Positions 35,375 through 48,153 of a stretch of DNA of 54,738 nucleotides are shown here, piece by piece; the stretch's first letter is position 1; each line of letters starts with the position of its first letter. Source of the DNA: Clostridium sp. (GTDB lineage Bacteria; Bacillota; Clostridia; Clostridiales; Clostridiaceae); the NCBI RefSeq assembly GCF_029258205.1, contig NZ_JARHZJ010000090.1:1-54738 (forward strand), written 5' to 3'. The translations under genes and the position numbers were made by a program. The notes beneath the pieces are model-generated. The model ran no database searches. It was not told the origin of the DNA and saw only the letters and a list, made by a program, of their open reading frames with translations.

Positions 35375-37900
35375 TTAACTTCTAGTGTTACTAATGTCTT
35401 TTTTACTCTTTTTTCCTAATATCAATAGAGCAATTGAGCATATTAATATTATAGCAAAATATTCTATACCACTTGATGCTTCTCCAGTTTTCGGTAAATT
35501 TGACTTAACTTTAGTATTTTCAGAAGTTTTTATTTTTTCTGGTTTTGCTGTATCTTCACAATCATCAACTTTTTCCATATACTTATCTACCATTACAACT
35601 GGTGCATCACCTTTTACTTCTGCTCCATCATCTAATACTTTACCATCTTTATCAGATATAAAGTTAATTAATGGTGATAATGAATATCCATCTACCATTA
35701 CAATTAGCGCATCACCTTTTACTTCTTTCCCATCAGCTACTACTTTACCATCTTTATCAATTGTAAAATTAATTGCTGTTGCTACTTCGTATCCATTCGG
35801 TGCTGCTGTTTCTACCAATTTGTAACTTCCAGGTTTTACTATGAATTTTTTTTCTTCTCCTGTTGATACCCATTCTTCTACTAAGCTTCCATCTTCTTTT
35901 TGTAGTTGGATTGTTGCTCCTTCTAATTCTTTTCCAGCTACATCTCTTTTAGAGAATTTAACTGTTTGGTCTGAATATCCATCTATCATCTTAACTGTAG
36001 AATTTTCTTTTGAAATCCATTTACCATTTTCTTTTACTTCAAGCTTACCTTCATGAGTTACTCCAAATGTAATACTTTCTGCCTTCTCGTACCCATTTGG
36101 TGCTTGAGTTTCTATCATGGTATAAACACCTTCTTTTAGCTTAAGCTTTTCTTGTGTTTTACTGGATGTCCACTCTTTTACTAACTTACCACTTTCGTCT
36201 TCACCTTCAACTACTTTTAATTTAGCTCCAACTAGTTCTTCAGTTCCATTTACTTCAACTTTACTAAAATAAACTTCTTTTTCTACTGGTAAGTATACAT
36301 TTGTTATAGTATAGCCGGTTTTAGAATCTCCTGTAACATTTACATTATATGTATTATTTTCTATTTCAACTTTTCCTGATACTGTTCCTTCTTCTTGCAC
36401 TGTATATGTTATTCCTGTCTTATCTATAACATTATCTACTACTGGTAGGTCTGTAAATTCTCCACTCCAGTTGTTATTTTTATTTAGAGTTATACTCTTA
36501 TCAGTTTTTTGGCCATTCTTATATAGGAATACTTTTACTTCTGGAGCTCTATCCTTTTTAATCCCTTTCCATTTCTTTGTTACTGATACTTTTGTTTTTG
36601 CTGGGTTAAGTGTTAACTGTTTTAAAGCATCTACCATCTTAACTGTAGAATTTTCTTTTGAAATCCAATTGCCGTTTTCTTTTACTTCAAGCTTACCTTC
36701 ACTAGTTACTCTAAATGTAATACTTTCTGCCTTATCATAACCATTTGGTGCTTGAGTTTCTATCATGGTATAAACACCTTTTTTTAGCTTAATCTTTTCT
36801 TGTGTTTCACTTGATGTCCACTCTTTTACTAACTTACCACTTTGGCTTTCACCTTCAACTACTTTTAATTTAGCTCCAACTAGTTCTTTGGTTCCATTTA
36901 CTTCAACTTTACTAAATAACACTTCTTTTGATAAATCATCAATTACATTTAATTTTAAAACTTCACTTTTTTGGTCATTTTCATTTAAATTAAGTACACC
37001 TATCTTTTGACTTTTATCTAAAACTTCTACATATCTTTTACCTATATCTTGGTGTCTAATTAAGTTTAAAGTTACATCTTCAACATTATTTAAATTATTA
37101 TTTTTAGCAACTATATGAATTTTATTATCTTTAATACTTGCTTTTATGTCTTTAGATGAAGTAATCTCTTTATAAATATTAAGCTTATTATTCTTTTCTG
37201 TAATATCTATACCCTTTATTAAATCACTTTTTTTAACATTTATAGTATTATCTTTAATCTCTAAATTATTATAATAAAAATCAGGTTTAAACTTCTTGTT
37301 TTTATAGTATAAATCAACTTTATCTTTAATTTGTTTTTTCATACTTTCTACTTTTTGTGAATCCCAATATGGATAAGCATAATGATTTTTATCAAGAATA
37401 TAAAGTTGTGAAAAATCTTTATAACCAAGTTCTTCCCAAATTAATATTTGAGTTGCAATATACCAATTATTGTCTGTACAATCTTTATTATCTGGATTTC
37501 CATACCCATAATGTGAATATAATGCTATTTTTTCTTCTTGATTAGAAGTTAATTTCAAATTAGAATTTTTAAAATCTTCTGCCTTATAACCATCTAAATT
37601 TTTAGTATTTACTCCAACCTCAGGCTCTAAGCAATAGACAGGCTTTCCATTTAAAAGTATTTTAGAAATACCAACAATATGTTGTTTACTAAAATTACCT
37701 GTAGAAGGATTATATACTAAAATCTTTTTTCCATCTTTATCTTTGGCATCAATAATAACAATTTCATTACCATTAATTAAATTAGATTCGATAGTAAATT
37801 TGTTGTTATCTTGAGCAAATGTTATAAAATCTTTTGGTAAAACACTTAATCCCATCATAAAAATTGTAAATAATGAAATAAATCTTTTCAATCTTTCCAT
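35375..37900 (-). CDS. LPKTG-anchored thioester-domain adhesin with SpaA/Cna-B repeats
   Basis: An 841-residue surface protein. After a signal peptide comes a thioester domain: Cys90 in VYCLEPE and Gln151 in ATQILIW fit the Cys-Gln pair that forms an internal thioester, which in related Gram-positive adhesins reacts with amines on host proteins. Then follow a linker region, two nearly identical SpaA-type domains (KVEVNGTEELVGAKLKVVEG, MIETQAPNGY), a Cna-B domain between them (VSVTKKWKG, YTVQEE, TITNVY), a third SpaA-type domain, a duplicated ~30-residue tail (DKDGKV..DG.EVKGDA) and LPKTG at 802-806 with membrane segment and basic tail. Isopeptide cross-links are expected in the repeat domains. 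No sortase gene is in the window. GGAGGAATTT precedes the ATG. Confidence 0.92.
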   Translation of the reverse strand: MERLKRFISLFTIFMMGLSVLPKDFITFAQDNNKFTIESNLINGNEIVIIDAKDKDGKKILVYNPSTGNFSKQHIVGISKILLNGKPVYCLEPEVGVNTKNLDGYKAEDFKNSNLKLTSNQEEKIALYSHYGYGNPDNKDCTDNNWYIATQILIWEELGYKDFSQLYILDKNHYAYPYWDSQKVESMKKQIKDKVDLYYKNKKFKPDFYYNNLEIKDNTINVKKSDLIKGIDITEKNNKLNIYKEITSSKDIKASIKDNKIHIVAKNNNLNNVEDVTLNLIRHQDIGKRYVEVLDKSQKIGVLNLNENDQKSEVLKLNVIDDLSKEVLFSKVEVNGTKELVGAKLKVVEGESQSGKLVKEWTSSETQEKIKLKKGVYTMIETQAPNGYDKAESITFRVTSEGKLEVKENGNWISKENSTVKMVDALKQLTLNPAKTKVSVTKKWKGIKKDRAPEVKVFLYKNGQKTDKSITLNKNNNWSGEFTDLPVVDNVIDKTGITYTVQEEGTVSGKVEIENNTYNVNVTGDSKTGYTITNVYLPVEKEVYFSKVEVNGTEELVGAKLKVVEGEDESGKLVKEWTSSKTQEKLKLKEGVYTMIETQAPNGYEKAESITFGVTHEGKLEVKENGKWISKENSTVKMIDGYSDQTVKFSKRDVAGKELEGATIQLQKEDGSLVEEWVSTGEEKKFIVKPGSYKLVETAAPNGYEVATAINFTIDKDGKVVADGKEVKGDALIVMVDGYSLSPLINFISDKDGKVLDDGAEVKGDAPVVMVDKYMEKVDDCEDTAKPEKIKTSENTKVKSNLPKTGEASSGIEYFAIILICSIALLILGKKSKKDISNTRS
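35985..36928 (-). repeat. Two ~290-bp repeats encoding SpaA-type domains
   Basis: Bases about 35985-36272 and 36634-36928 are nearly identical and encode the two SpaA-type domains of the adhesin. A Cna-B domain lies between them. Recombination between the copies would delete the Cna-B domain and one SpaA domain in frame. Confidence 0.75.
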
Positions 37901-37924
37901 AAATTCCTCCTTTTGTAATAATAT

Positions 37925-37960
37925 AATCTGTCAATTTAAATGAATATTTCTTTTTTCAAT
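37925..37960 (-). promoter_or_regulatory. Shared proximal upstream block (copy 2)
   Basis: Matches 12167-12202 at about 31 of 36 positions and lies 24 bases before the adhesin start, the same distance as in the reductase operon. On the minus strand it contains TTGACA, but no -10 fits before the ribosome site, so its role may be other than a -35 box. Confidence 0.5.
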
Positions 37961-38318
37961 TATTTAAAATAAAATAAATTTTATAAAAAAATTTATTTTC
38001 ATAAAAAATGCGAAAAAAGTAATAAATAAAATTAATTTAATAATTCCTAATTGTCATTTAAAAAAACTATTTAAATTTTGATTTGACAATAAGGATAATC
38101 AAAAATATCAATGTAAAAAGTATGATAAATAATCCTTTTTTGATTTCGTCCCTCATGGATTATTAAATGGTTCTACACCTTCCGAAGTACTGATTTTAGT
38201 ACTAATTATTTAAATAAAAATAATTGGTTTATTGCTACTTAAATTATTGATATCTTTGATTAACCTACAAAAATCAAATCACCTTTTAAAGTTTTATCAT
38301 GAAAAAATTTATTTAATA
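37961..38318. other. Gene-free stretch upstream of the adhesin
   Basis: About 360 bases with no reading frame of note. They separate the two shared blocks, which are only about 70 bases apart at 12.2 kb. A short dyad AGTACTGATTTTAGTACT lies near 38185-38202. The stretch may be an insertion into the ancestral upstream region. Confidence 0.4.
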
Positions 38319-38368
38319 TTATATAAAATTTAAATAATGATTAATTTTACCAACAGTTAAGCTATTTT
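38319..38368 (-). promoter_or_regulatory. Shared distal upstream block (copy 2)
   Basis: Aligns without gaps to 12274-12323 at 41 of 50 positions, including an identical 14-mer. It lies 420-470 bases before the adhesin gene. A weaker likeness to the AAGCTATTT core is seen at 46418-46426. Confidence 0.5.
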
Positions 38369-38543
38369 TCATAATAACCTAACATGTTCAAATACTTTAA
38401 ATAACTAAATCAATATTCTAATCTATTATTAAAAATAATAAGTAAGTTTGATATATAATTATTAATCTAAAATCATAATAAGTTGTACATTTTTTCTTGT
38501 TTTAAAATATGATAACTTTTTATTTAATTTTAAAAATTATATT

Positions 38544-38975
38544 TTATTCATACTCCAATATTCTTGCAGATTCATTTGTTAATTTAGTTAAAAATTATAT
38601 TCCTCTTCTCCAAGTATCTCTTTATAACGATTATGTAACTTTAATCTGTATTTTTGTATATCCTCTTGTATTTTTTCTCCACTATCAGTTAGATATATAT
38701 GGGTTAACTTCCCTTCTGATTTCCTTTCCACCAATCCATTTATAACTAATTTATCTATAAGTCTAGTTATTGTAGACGGCTTCAAATGAAGCTACTCACA
38801 TAATTCTTTTGAGTTATTCCTGGTTTAAAATTTACACCAAGAAGTATATATACATATGTTGGAGATATTCCTAATGGTTTTAATTCATCTTCAGCTATTT
38901 TAGCTACTATTTTTTTCAATCTGGTTGCAGTTAAAAACAAGCACTGGCAAAAATTTTCTTCAAGGCATTATATAC
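38544..38975 (-). pseudogene. MarR-family regulator, inactivated
   Basis: Joined across frames, the minus strand encodes a MarR-type regulator: KKIFASACFLTATRLKKIVA, DELKPLGISPTYVYILLGV, then LHLKPSTITRLIDKLVINGL and ERKSEGKLTHIYLTDSGEK, ending LTKLTNESARILEYE. Lesions are a one-base deletion just before LCE (near 38802), an in-frame TAG right after it, and a one-base loss in a T run near 38590. The start codon is also not evident. The winged-helix region is well preserved, so decay is probably recent. Confidence 0.85.
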
Positions 38976-39133
38976 TCAATCCTAACCGCTTAAAATTTAT
39001 TTATATATTATAATAAATATAAGTATTTAAATTTGCAATCAAATTAATTCCATTTTTTTTAATTAAATGAAATTTTATTATACTATTATTTTATAATTAA
39101 AATAATTATTTAATTATATAATTATAAAATATA

Positions 39134-39170
39134 AAAAGTTGATTTCTATAAAATATAAAAATCAACTTCT
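39134..39170 (-). terminator. Hairpin terminator of the ketopantoate-reductase-like gene
   Basis: On the minus strand AAGTTGATTT pairs with AAATCAACTT and is followed by TTTTATATTTT. It lies about 30 bases after the stop codon at 39198. Confidence 0.8.
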
Positions 39171-39197
39171 TAAAATAACTATATTTATTATATATTC

Positions 39198-40127
39198 TTA
39201 TTTAATAAGTAATTGCTCTTTTGCATGAACAAGTGTAGTAAGTAAGTCATTATATGGTGTATTTATATTAAACTCTTTGCCTTTTCTTGATACATAACCA
39301 TTTATATAATCTATTTCTGTAAGACGATTATTTTGTATTAAATCTTGATGCATTGATGGATAATGAGCTCCAGCTTGACTTGGATCATATATTGCTTCTA
39401 TTCCTCTTGCAACCTCTTCAATATCTAACTTCACTCCATATTTAGCTGCAACTTCAGCAAATTCTTTTATTATATTACGTATAAGTTGTGGAGCTTCCTT
39501 TAGTTCACCAAATTCTTTAATATTACAATCTAAAATTGTACATCCACTATTTAAAGTTCCATTTACACAAGCTTTACGCCATATTGAAAATAGTACATTT
39601 TCACTATAGTGAACTTTTAATCCTGCATTACTTAATATATGGCAAATTTCTTTTGCTTCCACTTCCATACTTGGATCAATATTTTGAACTTCTAGACTTC
39701 CGCTTCCTGTTAATACAACATGTCCTGGCCCTTTTAACCCAGCTGTCCATAAAGTTACTCCCATAAGTATGTTTTTACTATCAACATATTTTGCCACAGT
39801 TTCATTATGTCCTAATCCATTTAATAGACATAATACTTTTGTATTTTTTCCTAATATATCTTTTATAGATTCTAACATTGGTTCTAATCCCATAGATTTA
39901 GTAAATAATATTATTAACTCTGGAATTTCCTTAGCATCTTGAGGTAGCATTGCTGGTATTTTTACTTTTTTAATTTCTCCATTTTCCTCAACAGTTAATC
40001 CATCTCTATTTATAGTATCTATATGATCTTTCCATGCATCTATTAACATAACTTCATTTCCAGCTTCATGCAGCATATATCCATAACGTGATCCCATTGC
40101 TCCTGCTCCAACAATTCCGATTTTCAT
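39198..40127 (-). CDS. 2-dehydropantoate 2-reductase (ketopantoate reductase family)
   Basis: A 309-residue protein from the ATG at 40127. A TTG at 40136 sits only two bases after the GAGGAG site, so ATG is preferred. It has the N-terminal NADPH motif KIGIVGAGAMGSRYGYMLHEAG, the central LLNGLGHNE and the catalytic-helix region IWRKACVNGTLNSGCTI with a conserved Lys, then a helical C-terminal domain. Members reduce ketopantoate to pantoate in pantothenate synthesis, but many paralogues act on other 2-keto acids. No other pan genes are nearby, so the precise substrate is open. A small membrane-protein fragment lies directly upstream. Confidence 0.85.
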   Translation of the reverse strand: MKIGIVGAGAMGSRYGYMLHEAGNEVMLIDAWKDHIDTINRDGLTVEENGEIKKVKIPAMLPQDAKEIPELIILFTKSMGLEPMLESIKDILGKNTKVLCLLNGLGHNETVAKYVDSKNILMGVTLWTAGLKGPGHVVLTGSGSLEVQNIDPSMEVEAKEICHILSNAGLKVHYSENVLFSIWRKACVNGTLNSGCTILDCNIKEFGELKEAPQLIRNIIKEFAEVAAKYGVKLDIEEVARGIEAIYDPSQAGAHYPSMHQDLIQNNRLTEIDYINGYVSRKGKEFNINTPYNDLLTTLVHAKEQLLIK

Positions 40128-40162
40128 TTCAATCAACTCTCCTCTTTTATCTTTTTTATAAA

Positions 40163-40338
40163 TTAAATATATTTAAAAATATTTTCATCATATAAATGTA
40201 TAACTTTTCTACAAAACCACTCAATAATAAATGCTCCTACAAAATGTATTACGAAGAATGCCAATATCACTACTAATATATCATTTGTAGCTCCAGTAGT
40301 ATTTATAGCCACTAAAGGCTCATCATATTTCTCTTCTT
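40163..40338 (-). pseudogene. C-terminal fragment of a small membrane protein
   Basis: The minus strand is open for about 57 codons, giving EEEKYDEPLVAINTTGATND and then the hydrophobic stretch ILVVILAFFVIHFVGAFIIE before WFCRKVIHLY and a stop. There is no start codon or ribosome site, and TAA-TAG lies just upstream. It looks like the tail of a lost membrane protein next to the reductase gene. The family is not recognised. Confidence 0.4.
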
Positions 40339-40676
40339 CCTATTATAAAAATTTTTTTAAGTTGCAATCTATAGCAATACAAATTTCATTAAATAGTATC
40401 TCTAAAAAACATTTATTATACTAAGACTTTGTTTATTTTTTATCATTTGTATTTTTATAAATTTTTATTTTAAAATCATTTTTTGTAAATCACTAGTAAT
40501 TATATAAAAATCAATAGTTTTAACATATGAATTTATACATTTTTTTACTTTATTTGTATGTATAACTAATTTTCCCGCTATAAATATACCATAACATAAA
40601 CATAAATTGCAATACGTTTAAGATATGAAGGTTAAAAATATAACAAATCATTATGCAAAATTAATATTTTTATTCT

Positions 40677-40842
40677 TTATAGATCAATTGATTTTATAAT
40701 ATCTAACCCTTCTTCTCTTAATTCTGAAGTTATACCATCTTTATTTATTTATTATTCTTAAAAAGTCAGTTAACATGTTGATTCTTTCAGAATCAATAAC
40801 CTTTGCTTATCCATCTTTTAATATTACTTTTTTATTTTCCAT
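40677..40842 (-). pseudogene. Short disrupted gene fragment
   Basis: From an ATG at 40842 the minus strand reads MENKKVILKDG, a TAA, then AKVIDSERINMLTDFLRIINK, a frameshift, and NKDGITSELREEGLDIIKSI to a stop at 40677. The pieces join into one plausible protein of about 55 residues, so it is a decayed gene. GGAGGAAG occurs some 40 bases upstream of the ATG. The family is not recognised. Confidence 0.45.
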
Positions 40843-41283
40843 ATATAAATTTTAATAGCACAATAAATTTTTGCTAGATACTTCCTCCTTTTCACTTGAT
40901 TATTGTCTCTATTATAATGCTATTATAAATTTAAAGTTGTTATTTAAAATATGACTGGGGTCACATTAAAAAATTTAAAGAAGAAAATAAAATATTATAT
41001 CTATTTCCCGCTAGTGGAATTTTAATAGTACTACCAATATCTACGTTATTAATGGCTGTATTAGTATTTAGATAAGCATTATTTTTACTTCCATCAACTG
41101 ATATATATAATGGGAATGGGATAAGTAAAATATAGATTTATTAAATTAAGAAAAATAACTAATATTTTTAATGATTTGCAAAGTTTTATATAAATTTTCA
41201 ATAAAATTCTTATAAGCTTGTCTTAAAAATCTTGATTTATCTTAGTTTTTAATATGTATAACTATTAAAAACTATTGTACATA
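40843..41283. other. Decayed intergenic region with a possible gene fragment
   Basis: On the minus strand, about 41140-40968 is open without a start and reads LYISVDGSKNNAYLNTNTAI then NNVDIGSTIKIPLAG to a stop, resembling part of a secreted protein. Nothing else is coding. With the fragments at 40.2 and 40.7 kb this makes 40.14-41.28 kb a stretch of gene remains. Confidence 0.35.
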
Positions 41284-41321
41284 AAAGAGGTATATCAAAA
41301 CACAGTTTGATATACCTCTTT
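41284..41321 (-). terminator. Rho-independent terminator of the 1554-residue surface protein gene
   Basis: AAAGAGGTATATCAAA (41284-41299) and TTTGATATACCTCTTT (41306-41321) form a perfect 16-bp stem with a six-base loop. The TATCAAA core is shared with hairpins at 5510 and 7025. Confidence 0.88.
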
Positions 41322-41389
41322 CAAGCTTACAACTATTTATAATAATACTCTAAATTATTTTTATATTATCAAAATAATATCTATAATAC

Positions 41390-46054
<4,665 letters not shown>

Positions 46055-46082
46055 ATTAGCCTCCTCCTTTTTTGCATTTTCG

Positions 46083-46098
46083 ATCTGTTAAGTTAAAT
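46083..46098 (-). promoter_or_regulatory. 16-base motif shared with two other upstream regions
   Basis: ATCTGTTAAGTTAAAT lies 29 bases before the surface protein start and matches the core of the blocks at 12167 and 37925. The spacing to the start codon is similar in all three genes. Confidence 0.4.
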
Positions 46099-46397
46099 TG
46101 ATTTTGATATACCATATTAAATACTTATTTTAAAAATAGACATTTCAAACTTATAAATTTTATATAATTTCCTTATAATCTTCTATATTTTTTTACTTCT
46201 CTCCATAGTAAAAACGCATTTTATCAAACTAGCTAAATATTATTTTACATAGTTCAATAAAACGTGTCTACTATTTTATACTAACATCACTCTTATTATT
46301 TTTTAAATATAATTCAATTCTTATTAGCATAGAAAATCTTTCTGATTTTCCATGTAATAAAAAAATAACTTTTATACAATAATATTACAACATATAT

Positions 46398-46412
46398 CGG
46401 TAAACGATTAAC
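46398..46412. promoter_or_regulatory. Partial cre-like (CcpA) site
   Basis: GGTAAACGATTAACA resembles the cre consensus TGWAANCGNTNWCA but needs an extra base in the right half. It lies about 75 bases before a TATAAT at 46472-46477 that fits as the GntP promoter. Carbon control of a gluconate-type permease would be sensible; the site is weak. Confidence 0.25.
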
Positions 46413-46557
46413 AAAGAAGCTATTTCGCATTATTCACCTGTTTGTTTTGTTTAATATAAATTATTATATGATATAATATTTTATCTAATTAATATTATTA
46501 AATCAACCCTATAAATTTATAAATATAAAATAAAAAAATAATAAATGAATTTAAATA

Positions 46558-46692
46558 AGGAAAGGAGTTTGAGCTGTATCAAAATATAAATATAAAACTC
46601 AAAAACATATTTTTATAATTACTAAATTATCTTTATATCCATTATGAGTTTTATAAAAATTTATTTTAAAATACAGCTATTTAATCACAATG
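46558..46692 (+). promoter_or_regulatory. GntP leader: ribosome site split from start codon by a hairpin element
   Basis: AGGAAAGGAG (46558-46567) is an excellent ribosome site but lies over 120 bases before the ATG at 46690, which has none of its own. Between them is an inverted-repeat unit: AGCTGTAT (46572-46579) with ATACAGCT (46671-46678) and TATAAAACTC (46591-46600) with GAGTTTTATA (46646-46655). Removing the unit between the flanking TTT triplets would restore a 10-base spacer to the ATG. The rest of 46099-46557 holds no gene. Confidence 0.6.
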
Positions 46693-48069
46693 ATAAATAT
46701 CTTAGGTTTAATATTATCCTTAATACTTATAATGTATCTTGCGTATAAAGGATACTCAACAATAATAACAGCGCCAATTGTGGCATTATTAACTATATTG
46801 CTTACTACTGGGTTAAAGGGACATTTAATGGCTAGCTATACAGAAATATACATGGCAGGCTTTGCAAGTTTTATAAAGAACTATTTCCCTCTTTTTATGA
46901 CAGGAGCAATTTTTGCAAAATTAATGGAAGAAGTAGGTTATGCTAAATCAATAGCACACTTTATAACTAAAAAAATTGGAAAAGAAAAATCAATATTATC
47001 AGTTGTTCTTTCTGGAGCATTACTTACTTATGGTGGTGTTTCCTTATTTGTAGTTGCATTTATTCTTTATCCAATTGCCTCTACATTATTTAGAGAAGCT
47101 GATATTCCTAAAAGACTTATACCTGGAACAATAGCTCTTGGGGCATTTACTTTTACAATGACTGCTCTGCCAGGTTCACCAGAAATTCAAAATGTTATAC
47201 CAATGAAATATTTTGGTACAGATACTTTTGCAGCACCATTTATAGGACTATTAGCAAGTATTATAATGCTAACTCTTGGTATGATATGGCTTACAAGACG
47301 TGCAAAATCAGCTAAAGCTAATGGTGAGGGATATGGAAATCATAATGATTCAGTAGTTAATGAAAACTATGAAAATTTACCTAGTATATTTAAAGCAATA
47401 ATTCCTATAATAATAATTTTTATAGCTAATTTATTCTTTTCAAAAGTTTATTATGAAAATGTAGATGGAAGTTATCTTAAAGAATTTAATACAACTTTAA
47501 GTAATGTTTCTGGAACTTGGAGCGTAATAATTGCTATAGTTTTAGCTGACTTATTTTTAATAATAACTAATTTTAAGAAAATAAAAAACTTAAAATCAGT
47601 ATTAGATAAAGGTGTTACTAACTCATTTAAACCACTATTAAATTCTAGTGCCATAGTTGGATATGGAAGTGTAATAAAGTCACTAGCTGTATTTACTCTT
47701 ATACAATCTGTAATATTTGGTATTTCATCAAACCCAATAATCTCTGAAGCTTTGTCAGTTAACTTAATATGTGGACTTACAGCCTCAGCTTCTGGAGGAC
47801 TTGGAATATCTTTAGATGCCCTTGCTCCAACATACTTACAGATGAGTAAAGCTATGAATATTTCACCAGAAATTCTTCATAGAATAGCTTCTCTATCTTC
47901 TGGAGGATTAGATACTCTTCCTCATAATGGAGCAGTTATTACTACTCTAGCCATTTGTAGTTTAACTCATAAAGAAGCTTATAAGGATATATTTGTAACA
48001 TCTGTCCTTATTCCTATATTTACAACAGCGATAATAGTCTTATTAGTTTCTATAAAATTTGCTGTTTAA
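46690..48069 (+). CDS. GntP-family gluconate/organic acid permease
   Basis: A 459-residue membrane protein of the GntP family. The N-terminus MINILGLILSLILIMYLAYKGYSTI matches the first segments of known members, which supports the ATG at 46690. Other hallmarks are FFPLFMTGAIFAKLMEEVG, GALLTYGGVSLFVVAFILYP, TALPGSPEIQN and SSGGLDTLPHNGAVITTLAIC. GntP proteins import gluconate, other sugar acids or similar carboxylates with protons. No gluconate kinase lies nearby, so the substrate is not fixed. The ribosome site is displaced by a hairpin element. Confidence 0.9.
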   Translation: MINILGLILSLILIMYLAYKGYSTIITAPIVALLTILLTTGLKGHLMASYTEIYMAGFASFIKNYFPLFMTGAIFAKLMEEVGYAKSIAHFITKKIGKEKSILSVVLSGALLTYGGVSLFVVAFILYPIASTLFREADIPKRLIPGTIALGAFTFTMTALPGSPEIQNVIPMKYFGTDTFAAPFIGLLASIIMLTLGMIWLTRRAKSAKANGEGYGNHNDSVVNENYENLPSIFKAIIPIIIIFIANLFFSKVYYENVDGSYLKEFNTTLSNVSGTWSVIIAIVLADLFLIITNFKKIKNLKSVLDKGVTNSFKPLLNSSAIVGYGSVIKSLAVFTLIQSVIFGISSNPIISEALSVNLICGLTASASGGLGISLDALAPTYLQMSKAMNISPEILHRIASLSSGGLDTLPHNGAVITTLAICSLTHKEAYKDIFVTSVLIPIFTTAIIVLLVSIKFAV

Positions 48070-48153
48070 TAATAAAATCTTTAATTAATATATAAAAAAT
48101 ACTATACTTAATAATGAAAATATATTAATTAGTTTAGATTGAGGAGTTTATAT

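Noticed and set aside
38509..38745. Plus-strand hydrophobic frame of 78 codons
   Set aside because: Shadow of the MarR pseudogene on the other strand.
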